The notes beneath the pieces are model-generated. The model saw only the letters and a list, made by a program, of their open reading frames with translations. It had not been told where the DNA came from and searched no databases. Below, piece after piece: positions 1 through 5,192 of a stretch of DNA of 5,192 nucleotides. Both the position numbers and the translations under genes were made by a program. Numbering within the stretch: the first letter of the stretch is position 1; each line of letters opens with the position of its first letter. The DNA is from Armatimonadota bacterium (lineage in GTDB: Bacteria; Cloacimonadota; Cloacimonadia; Cloacimonadales; TCS61), in contig JAUWNO010000188.1 in assembly GCA_030612605.1 (NCBI GenBank), positions 1 to 5,192 of the forward strand, read 5' to 3'.

Positions 1-621
1 CAAATTGAAATCCTCTAATTCACTTTCATAGCAATATGAGATTGAACCATCATAATGATAAAAATAAAAGCAGTTTTCATGTTTAGTTATTTTTAATATG
101 AAATCTTGAATGTACAAATTATGATATCCCACTAATTGAGGATCATCTTCAATATTGTATATTTCAATTTCTTGATGTTGAAAATTTTCTCCAATATAAT
201 AAGAAGCAGTCCAGAAAAGGAAATCTTCAAAAAGGTAACTACCACTATGCATGTAAATATTGTTTTCATTTGAAACCAAACCGATTGTTTGCAGATATTC
301 AAGTTGTTGATTTTGATAATGATAAACTTCTAATCCATTATACATAGTTGGAATAAATAAGCTGTTTTGTCTCATCAATGGTTGTTGAGAGACAAAATGA
401 TTAATATAAAAAGTATCTATTATTTCATATTCATTTTCATTATATTCTATTTCGTGAATTGTTTTTACAGCGAAAGTTAAAAAGTTATTTCCCTCCAAAT
501 GAATAGTGTAATGGGCATTAATTACATCGAAAGGAATTCGCTCTATGACTTCATAATCCGAAAATAAATATGAAAAAAATACATAAAAAAGAATTACAAA
601 AAGGAAGATATTTTTTTTCAT
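1..621 (-). CDS. Secreted protein of unknown function, N-terminal part (207 codons), runs off the window
   Basis: An open frame runs from ATG at 621-619 to the window edge without a stop, so the C-terminus is not visible. The product begins MKKNIFLFVILFYVFF, a lysine-rich start followed by a hydrophobic stretch, so it has a signal peptide probably cleaved near residue 21 (before DYEVIE). The mature part is rich in aromatic residues, Asn, Glu and Ile and looks all-beta. Two stretches resemble single blades of the neighbouring propellers: GLEVYHYQNQQLEYLQTIG (96-114) and IEIYNIEDDPQLVGYH (152-167). The second looks like a degenerate D-I-S-x-P-x-L-V-G-x LVIVD motif. It starts 8 nt after the stop of the upstream gene and has no GGAGG-like site, only a weak purine run, so its translation may be coupled to that gene. 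It is probably a divergent propeller relative in the same operon. Whether it also ends in a sorting domain cannot be seen. The reading frame is certain; the function is unknown. Confidence 0.85.
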   Translation of the reverse strand, partial: MKKNIFLFVILFYVFFSYLFSDYEVIERIPFDVINAHYTIHLEGNNFLTFAVKTIHEIEYNENEYEIIDTFYINHFVSQQPLMRQNSLFIPTMYNGLEVYHYQNQQLEYLQTIGLVSNENNIYMHSGSYLFEDFLFWTASYYIGENFQHQEIEIYNIEDDPQLVGYHNLYIQDFILKITKHENCFYFYHYDGSISYCYESELEDFNL

Positions 622-629
622 TTGACTTT

Positions 630-2816
630 CTACTTCAGCAAAATACATTTCCTGGCAGACATTGTTTTATCATTCACTTTCAATTTATAGAGATAGATTC
701 CTGAGGAGACTGGTTTGTTGTTATCATCAGTCCCATCCCAAATTATTGAGTTTATGGGTGTATGGGTGTATGAGTTTATGAGGAAAGTTTTAACCTTTTG
801 TCCTTTAATATTGTAAATACTTAATTCCGTGTTCTCCGTGTTCTCCGTGTGCTCTGCGGTGAATTGTATGGTGGTACTTGGATTGAAAGGATTGGGGAAA
901 TTCTTCAGAAATGGATTGATATCTTCAATATAATCCTCTGTTGCAGTATTATCATAATGAAAGATGCGACAGGAATTTTGGTCTAAAATATAAAAATAAT
1001 ATTCTCCGTTTTGTTCAAAAGAATAGAGGTCTTCTGTTCTATGCCAAACTGGAAATTCCTGAATTTCAAGAGCTGTACCTGTAGTTGCTATATTGCTGAT
1101 ATCAAAGGCGTAAGTATCCGTAAAACCGGCAAAGAGAATATCGTTATCTGCATCTATTGAAACAACACCAAAATTATCTAATTCCGCAAATAAAAGAGGA
1201 TTCTCCGGCTGGGAAATATCATAAACTTTATTTTGGAAGATATAATCATTAGAACCGAGAAATAGTAAATTTTCATAAATTCCATAGGATAAAAACCAAG
1301 AATAATCTTCAATTTCAATTTCATTTACAACACTCATTTGGCTGATATCATCTATATTGGCGATAACCAGCATCTTTCCCAGTCCAACAATATAAGCTAC
1401 ATTATCAACAAAGATAAATTCAGCAAGAATTATCTCCGGAATTTCCAAATTGAAAATCTCTTCCAGCTTATCTTCGTCATCTAAAGTATAAAGATGCAAA
1501 GTATCATTTTCAGTTAGAAAGAAGCCGTAATCAGGATGGTAATGTAATCCATCAACCCAGGTATCTTGACTATAAAGCCGGTCCAGTTCTTCCAGGCTGC
1601 CGTCCGGCATAATTCTGAAAACCACATTTGACCATTTTTCCAATAAGATGTCAGAACCATAAGCAATCAGGATATCTTCCGCACCATCAATTTTACGACT
1701 TGTAAGATCGAACCAGTAGGATGCTATTAGTTCGGGATTGGCAGGAACAGACACATTCCAATGCTTGATTCCCTGGCAATAAGAAAAAATATAAAGATTA
1801 TCATCGATTTGATAAGAAGTACGTAATTTTCCTCCATTGGAAATAGTTTGATTTACCTGGAAATGATCATCACTCAATTTGTAATAGATGAGCTTTCCTG
1901 CATAAGTACCCGCAAAGATATTGTTTCCAAAGGCTTTTAAATTATCAAATCTGTCATAAGAAGCAATAGAGGTGCTATCCAAAAGAACCGGCTCGCTCAA
2001 ATCAGAGATGTCGAATAAAAATAATGTCCGATATTCCTTAATTATTAGTCTATCGTCGATTATATTAAAACACATTCCATCATAATCGATAAATGTAATA
2101 AGCTGCCAATCGGTTGGTTGCGATATATCATAAATTTCAAATCTACCAAGACCACTTCCGATCACGAGAAGAGAATTTGAAAACATTTCGATCTTATCCG
2201 GACAAGAGTGCTCTGAAATCTCATCATCAGCTATCCAAACAAGGGTATCGGGAGCCGACATATCATATAAAAAGACATGTTCATATATCTTTACTCTTGC
2301 TATATTCTCACCTATTTTTTTTAAGCTTGAATATTCTTGCGGCACATCGTAACAGAATAGTTCTTCCATGGTATTATAATCGTAAATATGGATTTTCCAG
2401 GTTAATGTAGGAAGAAGCTCATTTATATATAAATAATCATTATTGAAAAAAAAAGAATAACAGCCAGGCATTGTAATGCTGTCTAATAAAACAGGTTCTG
2501 TGATATTGGTAATATCGAACTTATAAAGACGATCTATTCCGCAAGAAACAAACATAAAATCATCCTTGATTTTTAATAAATACGTAAACTTTTCCAGGTT
2601 AAAATCATTTACCAATTCCAGGGAATCGGAGTTTAGATGAAAAATTTGAAATCCCCTGATAGTAGTAGAAAAAAGATAATCATCTTTTACATCATAGGTA
2701 TCATTATAAGTAATATAGCTTTCTGTTTTATTGAATTCGGAAATTTGTTCGAATATAAAACCTTGTATAAGACTAAAGCAGATCAGAAAAAATATCATAA
2801 TAATCATACTTTTCAT
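630..2816 (-). CDS. Secreted LVIVD-like beta-propeller protein with C-terminal type A (T9SS-type) sorting domain, 728 aa
   Basis: The ATG at 2816-2814 is fixed by a GGAGGT site 4 nt upstream and by the signal peptide that follows it (hydrophobic residues 4-21). Residues about 25-625 hold repeated blade motifs with the pattern Y/F-D-I-S-x-P-x-x-P-V-L-L: 98-115, 183-197 (degenerate), 227-243, 267-283, 352-367 (degenerate), 531-546 and 570-575. This fits an LVIVD-type propeller, a fold common in extracellular proteins of the FCB superphylum. A conserved LHYHPDYGFF segment lies at 424-433. Residues about 635-728 form the sorting domain: PNPFNP at 641-646, KGQKVK at 671-676, WDGTD at 693-697, SSGIYLYKLK at 704-713 and a KCILLK end. 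Such domains direct export by the type IX system and are usually cleaved or anchored at the surface. The protein is a full-length paralogue of the gene transcribed just before it, 14 nt away. Odd points are a 3-residue insertion of H-T-E-N-T-E-N repeats at 656-664 and a mosaic C-terminus. No enzymatic motif is seen, and the ligand and role are unknown. Confidence 0.93.
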   Translation of the reverse strand: MKSMIIMIFFLICFSLIQGFIFEQISEFNKTESYITYNDTYDVKDDYLFSTTIRGFQIFHLNSDSLELVNDFNLEKFTYLLKIKDDFMFVSCGIDRLYKFDITNITEPVLLDSITMPGCYSFFFNNDYLYINELLPTLTWKIHIYDYNTMEELFCYDVPQEYSSLKKIGENIARVKIYEHVFLYDMSAPDTLVWIADDEISEHSCPDKIEMFSNSLLVIGSGLGRFEIYDISQPTDWQLITFIDYDGMCFNIIDDRLIIKEYRTLFLFDISDLSEPVLLDSTSIASYDRFDNLKAFGNNIFAGTYAGKLIYYKLSDDHFQVNQTISNGGKLRTSYQIDDNLYIFSYCQGIKHWNVSVPANPELIASYWFDLTSRKIDGAEDILIAYGSDILLEKWSNVVFRIMPDGSLEELDRLYSQDTWVDGLHYHPDYGFFLTENDTLHLYTLDDEDKLEEIFNLEIPEIILAEFIFVDNVAYIVGLGKMLVIANIDDISQMSVVNEIEIEDYSWFLSYGIYENLLFLGSNDYIFQNKVYDISQPENPLLFAELDNFGVVSIDADNDILFAGFTDTYAFDISNIATTGTALEIQEFPVWHRTEDLYSFEQNGEYYFYILDQNSCRIFHYDNTATEDYIEDINPFLKNFPNPFNPSTTIQFTAEHTENTENTELSIYNIKGQKVKTFLINSYTHTPINSIIWDGTDDNNKPVSSGIYLYKLKVNDKTMSARKCILLK
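637..707 (-). repeat. 71-bp perfect direct repeat at the 3' gene end (second copy 2838-2908)
   Basis: The bases encoding the last residues of the sorting domain (from the SSGIYLYKLK strand to KCILLK) are identical in the 728-aa and 721-aa genes. The match stops abruptly at 707/2908 and, on the other side, just before the stop codons (TAG in one gene, TAA in the other). The third copy at 5019-5088 is similar but has several differences in its first 30 bases. Confidence 0.9.
671..791 (-). repeat. 121-bp near-identical segment shared with 5052-5172
   Basis: Aligned at a constant offset of 4381, the two segments differ at three positions (711, 724 and 760). They cover the middle of the sorting domain (VKTFLINSY to the SSGIY strand). 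The corresponding part of the intervening 721-aa gene is unlike both from 2909 onward. Confidence 0.88.
748..783 (-). repeat. 8-bp tandem repeat inside the 728-aa gene (sorting-domain linker)
   Basis: On the plus strand four octamers follow each other: gagtttat (748-755), gggtgtat (756-763), gggtgtat (764-771) and gagtttat (772-779), with a partial fifth (gagg). They encode the NSYTHTPINS stretch. The period is not a multiple of three, so gain or loss of one unit would shift the frame. Confidence 0.85.
825..862 (-). repeat. 9-bp tandem repeat inside the 728-aa gene
   Basis: On the plus strand ttctccgtg occurs twice in tandem (832-840 and 841-849), flanked by a shortened copy ttccgtg (825-831) and a degenerate one, tgctctgcggtg (849-860). 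It encodes A-E-H-T-E-N-T-E-N-T-E-L. The protein is 3 residues longer here than its paralogue, equal to one 9-bp unit. The DNA resembles the ctctgtg/ctccgtg simple repeats I recall as dispersed between genes in many environmental bacterial genomes; that resemblance is from memory. Confidence 0.8.
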
Positions 2817-2820
2817 AAAA

Positions 2821-2826
2821 ACCTCC
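2821..2826 (-). promoter_or_regulatory. Shine-Dalgarno site of the 728-aa gene
   Basis: The minus strand reads GGAGGT, then TTTT, then ATG, an ideal spacing. The site lies in the 14-nt gap after the TAA of the upstream paralogue, so no promoter fits between the two genes. The spacer differs from that before the 721-aa gene at only two positions. The site settles the start choice and argues against a typical Bacteroidota host, where such sites are rare. Confidence 0.85.
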
Positions 2827-2830
2827 GTAT

Positions 2831-4996
2831 TTATTTAAGCAAAATACATTTCCTGGCAGACATTGTTTTATCATTCACTTTCAATTTATAGAGATAGATT
2901 CCTGAGGACACGGATTTGTTATTGCTATCTTTACCGTTCCAGACTACATTGTGCTGACCAGCTGATAGCTGATCGCTGACAAGCTGTTTCACTTTCTGTC
3001 CCTTAAAATTAAATACTGCGAGTTCTACGTTACTTTGATTTGGAATCGAGAAAGATATTATTGTTTCAGGGTTGAAAGGATTGGGATAGTTTTGCATTGT
3101 TGGTTTTATTTCAATTACAGTTTCTTCACTATTTGAAGTTGTTTCATATTCGAAAATTCTACAGGAGTTTCTATCTAATAAGCTCAAATAGGGTTGATTG
3201 TTTTGATTAAATGTTATCAATTCTTCGTTTAGACACCATATTGGAAACTGATAGATTTGTGGTGCTATTCCACTTTCGATATTACTTATATCATAAGCGT
3301 ACGTTTCATCAAAACCAGAAAATAAAATCTCATTTTCTTCATCTATAGCTACAAGACCGCAGTCATCAATTTCTGTGAATAAAACAGGATTATCAGGTTG
3401 TGAAATATCAAATACTTTACAGGGGAAGAAGTAATCTTCAGATCCTATAAAAAGGTAATTCCTGAAAAAACCATATGAAAGCAATGCTTCATAATCATCA
3501 ATAATAATTGTGTTTGAGACAGTGATTAAATTGGGGTCATCAATATTAGCAAGCACGTACATTTGGTGATATCCAATAACGTAGGCAATGTTTCCATTGA
3601 AAATGAATTCAGAAAAAAGAATTTCCGGAACTTCCATTGTGAAAGTCTCCTGGAGTTCATCATTTTCATCCAGATGATAAATATAGAGAGTAGTTCCTGT
3701 TATCATGAAAAAACCATATTCAGGATGATAATGTAGTCTTTCGACATTCGAATTCTCAAAATATAGTGTATCCAATTCATCCAATTCACCGTTTTCGTTT
3801 ATTCGAAAAACCGTATTTATAGTTGTTAACATCTCAAAATCTTGCCCATAAACTATTAGAATATTTTGAGCTTTAAACATTGAAAAGCCAAATTTAATAC
3901 TAAGATAATTATTTTGATATACAGGATTTGCAATGTCAGAAATATCCCAATGAAAAATTCCTTCTAAACGTGATAGTATATAAAGATTTTCCTGTTGTTT
4001 TTTCATTGAAGATAACCTGCCTCCATTTGAGATAGTATGTTTTATTTCGATCTCATCATTATTCAGCTTGTAATAGTTAAGTTTTCCGAAATATGTTCCT
4101 GCAAAGATGTTATTATCAAAAGCTTTCATATTTCTGTAAAAATCATAATATGCTGAAGATACTGTATCCAGCAAAACAGGACTGGTTATAGTAGATATAT
4201 CGTAGAGTAATATTTCCTGGTAATCCATGATCAACAATCTGTTTTCATTAATAGTAAAACAAGCTGCGCCTTTATCTATGAAGCAGATTACTTCCCAATC
4301 AAAAGGATCAGAAATGTCATAAAACTCAAATCTACCAAAACTACTTCCAACTGCGAGTAATGAATCCGGTAATAATTGAACCTTAGGACCGCTGTGTTCA
4401 TTTGTTTCATCATATCCGATAAATTCGATACTGTAAGGATCCGAAATATCATAGATGTATAAGTGGTCGAAGATTGATACACGGGCAACATTTTCTGCTA
4501 CTTTCATAAGTGCGGAAACCGCATGGGGAACATTATAAAAATTTATTTCTTCCAATGTGAAGTAATCAAATATATGGATTTTCCAACCTGTGCTTGTATG
4601 TTCATTCACATATAAGAGTTCATTATTGAAAAAAAAAACATAAACTCCCAACATCTCAATAGAATCCATTAATACAGGCTCAGTAACATTGCTAATATCA
4701 TATTTATATAGTTTACTTAAACCAGAAGAAACAAACAGAAAATCATCCTTGATTTTTAAATGATACGTAATATTTTCTAAATTAAAATCATTTACTAGTT
4801 CCAGTGAATCCGATAAAATCTGATGAATTTGAAATCCCCTGATGGTAGTAGAAAAAAGATAATCATCTTTTACAGCATAGGTGTCGTCATAAGTAACATA
4901 GCTTTCTGTTTTGTTGAATTCAGAAATTTCCTGGATATTAAAACAAAAAAGATTAAAGCAGATTAGAAAAAATATCATAATAATTATTCTTTTCAT
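2831..4996 (-). CDS. Secreted LVIVD-like beta-propeller protein with C-terminal type A (T9SS-type) sorting domain, 721 aa
   Basis: The start at 4996-4994 follows a GGAGGT site by 4 nt and opens with MKRIIIMIFFLICFNLFCF, a signal peptide. The cysteines in it do not form a proper lipobox. Residues about 22-620 carry propeller motifs: YKYDISNVTEPVLMDSI (97-113), IYDISDPYSIEFIGY (181-195), FYDISDPFDWEVICFI (225-240), LYDISTITSPVLLDTV (264-279), WDISDIANPVYQ (350-361), VFDISQPDNPVLFTEI (528-543) and YAYDISNIES (566-575). The central LHYHPEYGFF segment (421-430) matches its paralogue. The sorting domain spans about 632-721: YPNPFNP at 637-643, KGQKVK at 665-670, WNGKD at 686-690, SSGIYLYKLK at 697-706 and a KCILLK end. 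It aligns end to end with the 728-aa gene 14 nt downstream and clearly arose with it by tandem duplication. The middle of the CTD follows the usual family pattern (LVSDQLSAGQHNVVW), whereas the paralogue has a different segment there. The protein is presumably exported and surface-attached or released; substrate and partners cannot be told from sequence. Confidence 0.93.
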   Translation of the reverse strand: MKRIIIMIFFLICFNLFCFNIQEISEFNKTESYVTYDDTYAVKDDYLFSTTIRGFQIHQILSDSLELVNDFNLENITYHLKIKDDFLFVSSGLSKLYKYDISNVTEPVLMDSIEMLGVYVFFFNNELLYVNEHTSTGWKIHIFDYFTLEEINFYNVPHAVSALMKVAENVARVSIFDHLYIYDISDPYSIEFIGYDETNEHSGPKVQLLPDSLLAVGSSFGRFEFYDISDPFDWEVICFIDKGAACFTINENRLLIMDYQEILLYDISTITSPVLLDTVSSAYYDFYRNMKAFDNNIFAGTYFGKLNYYKLNNDEIEIKHTISNGGRLSSMKKQQENLYILSRLEGIFHWDISDIANPVYQNNYLSIKFGFSMFKAQNILIVYGQDFEMLTTINTVFRINENGELDELDTLYFENSNVERLHYHPEYGFFMITGTTLYIYHLDENDELQETFTMEVPEILFSEFIFNGNIAYVIGYHQMYVLANIDDPNLITVSNTIIIDDYEALLSYGFFRNYLFIGSEDYFFPCKVFDISQPDNPVLFTEIDDCGLVAIDEENEILFSGFDETYAYDISNIESGIAPQIYQFPIWCLNEELITFNQNNQPYLSLLDRNSCRIFEYETTSNSEETVIEIKPTMQNYPNPFNPETIISFSIPNQSNVELAVFNFKGQKVKQLVSDQLSAGQHNVVWNGKDSNNKSVSSGIYLYKLKVNDKTMSARKCILLK
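2953..2986 (-). repeat. Degenerate 7-8-bp gctga repeat inside the 721-aa gene
   Basis: On the plus strand five gctg cores follow at 7-8-bp spacing: gctgacca (2953), gctgata (2961), gctgatc (2968), gctgacaa (2975) and gctg (2983). They encode the VSDQLSAGQ stretch of the sorting domain, at the same place where the other two genes carry the 8-bp repeat. The protein segment fits the usual family pattern, so selection for that pattern could have produced part of the regularity. Confidence 0.6.
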
Positions 4997-5000
4997 AAGA

Positions 5001-5006
5001 ACCTCC
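5001..5006 (-). promoter_or_regulatory. Shine-Dalgarno site of the 721-aa gene
   Basis: The minus strand reads GGAGGT, then TCTT, then ATG at 4996. It sits in a 14-nt gap after the TAA of the third paralogue (5013-5011). Gap length, site and flanking stop context (CTT AAA TAA) match the next gap downstream, so the ribosome binding site was copied with the gene. Confidence 0.85.
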
Positions 5007-5010
5007 GGAT

Positions 5011-5192
5011 TTATTTAAGCAATATACATTTTCTGGAAGCCAATGTTTTACCATTCACTTTCAATTTATAGAGATAGATTCCTGAGGAGACGGGTTTGTT
5101 GTTAGCATCAGTCCCATCCCAAATTATTGAGTTTATGGGTTTATGGGTGTATGAGTTTATGAGGAAAGTTTTCACTTTTTGTCCCTTGATGT
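5011..5192 (-). CDS. C-terminal end of a third paralogue: type A sorting domain fragment
   Basis: The frame is open from the window edge (first whole codon at 5190) to TAA at 5013-5011, giving 59 residues. They read IKGQKVKTFLINSYTHKPIN, then a WDGTD turn, NNKPVSSGIYLYKLKVNGKT and a final SRKCILLK. This is the second half of the same FlgD-like/T9SS type A sorting domain that ends the two downstream genes, so the missing upstream part is very probably another propeller of about 720 residues. The stop is followed by the same 14-nt spacer with GGAGGT and then the ATG of the 721-aa gene, so it belongs to the same operon and the array continues beyond the window. Its segment VKTFLINSYTHKPINSIIWD differs at only one residue from the 728-aa protein, although another gene lies between them. 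Confidence 0.88.
   Translation of the reverse strand, partial: IKGQKVKTFLINSYTHKPINSIIWDGTDANNKPVSSGIYLYKLKVNGKTLASRKCILLK
5129..5160 (-). repeat. 8-bp tandem repeat in the third paralogue
   Basis: Four octamers lie on the plus strand: gagtttat, gggtttat, gggtgtat and gagtttat. They match the repeat at 748-779 except for one base in the second unit. It has the same number of units and lies in the same part of the sorting domain. Confidence 0.8.

Larger units (their letters stand above)
630..5010 (-). repeat. Tandem gene duplication, two units of about 2.2 kb (630-2830 and 2831-5010)
   Basis: Each unit consists of a 14-nt spacer with ribosome binding site plus one propeller gene. The encoded proteins align over their full length with only small indels. 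DNA similarity is strongest at the unit ends: 2643-2746 against 4826-4929 (5' coding end) differ at about 8 of 104 positions, and 637-707 against 2838-2908 (3' coding end) are identical. The central propeller DNA is much more diverged. A third unit begins at 5011 and leaves the window. Confidence 0.9.

Noticed and set aside
748..862. CRISPR array or mobile-element insertion at the short repeats
   Set aside because: The repeat units are 8-9 bp without spacers, within an intact reading frame, and there are no terminal inverted repeats or transposase.
2114..2410. Plus-strand ORF of 98 codons
   Set aside because: It lies entirely inside the 728-aa gene on the other strand, has no ribosome binding site or recognisable domain, and its composition is that of an antisense shadow.
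630..2816. Frameshift or pseudogene in the 728-aa gene because of the simple repeats
   Set aside because: The frame is continuous, all sorting-domain elements follow the repeats in frame, and the length matches the paralogue.
2817..2830. Terminator or promoter in the intergenic gaps
   Set aside because: Gaps of 8-14 nt are too short, and hold only a ribosome binding site with no inverted repeat.
2637..2891. Plus-strand ORF of 84 codons across the gene junction
   Set aside because: It is antisense to the signal peptide region, spacer and sorting domain of two well-supported genes; its hydrophobic look comes from the AT-rich complement.
4288..4491. Minus-strand ORF of 67 codons
   Set aside because: It overlaps the 721-aa gene in another frame, which has strong paralogue support; there is no start signal.
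4940..4996. Lipoprotein signal peptide in the 721-aa protein because of cysteines near the N-terminus
   Set aside because: The residues before the cysteines (L-I-C, N-L-F-C) do not match a lipobox with a small residue at -1; an ordinary signal peptide fits better.

Overview
The window is AT-rich and codes almost entirely on the minus strand, so transcription runs from position 5192 towards 1. It holds two complete genes, the end of a third and the beginning of a fourth. The gaps between them are only 14, 14 and 8 nt, which suggests one operon. I see no RNA gene, mobile element, CRISPR array, internal promoter or terminator.

In transcription order the layout is: (a) 5192-5011, the last 59 codons of a gene that encode part of a C-terminal sorting domain; (b) 4996-2831, a 721-aa protein; (c) 2816-630, a 728-aa protein; (d) 621-1, the first 207 codons of another secreted protein. 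Proteins (b) and (c) are full-length paralogues. Each has a signal peptide, a long region of repeated Y/F-D-I-S-x-P-x-x-P-V-L-type motifs (LVIVD-like beta-propeller), and a C-terminal domain of about 90 residues. That domain has the PNPFNP motif, a KGQKVK strand, a W-[DN]-G-x-D turn, an SSGIYLYKLK strand and a K-C-I-L-L-K end. This is the plan of type A sorting domains of the type IX secretion system (FlgD-like Ig fold). Fragment (a) carries the same C-terminus. Gene (d) looks like a more divergent secreted relative.

The C-terminal domain is typical of the Fibrobacteres-Chlorobi-Bacteroidetes superphylum. The exact motif style, the low GC and the clear GGAGG Shine-Dalgarno sites (usually absent in Bacteroidota) make me favour Cloacimonadota or a close relative. 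This is an inference and has not been tested by search.

The interest lies in how the array has evolved. The tandem unit of about 2.2 kb includes its own ribosome binding site and intergenic spacer. The ends of the unit are conserved between copies at the DNA level while the middle has diverged. The C-terminal domain of gene (c) is a mosaic: its last 71 bp are identical to gene (b), while the adjoining segment of about 120 bp is nearly identical to gene (a) and unlike (b). The variable linkers of these sorting domains contain short direct repeats (8-bp, 9-bp and about 7-bp periods) that look like dispersed simple-repeat DNA captured in coding sequence. The whole resembles a cassette-like family of surface or secreted propellers diversifying by duplication and gene conversion. 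Nothing in the sequence shows what the proteins bind or do.
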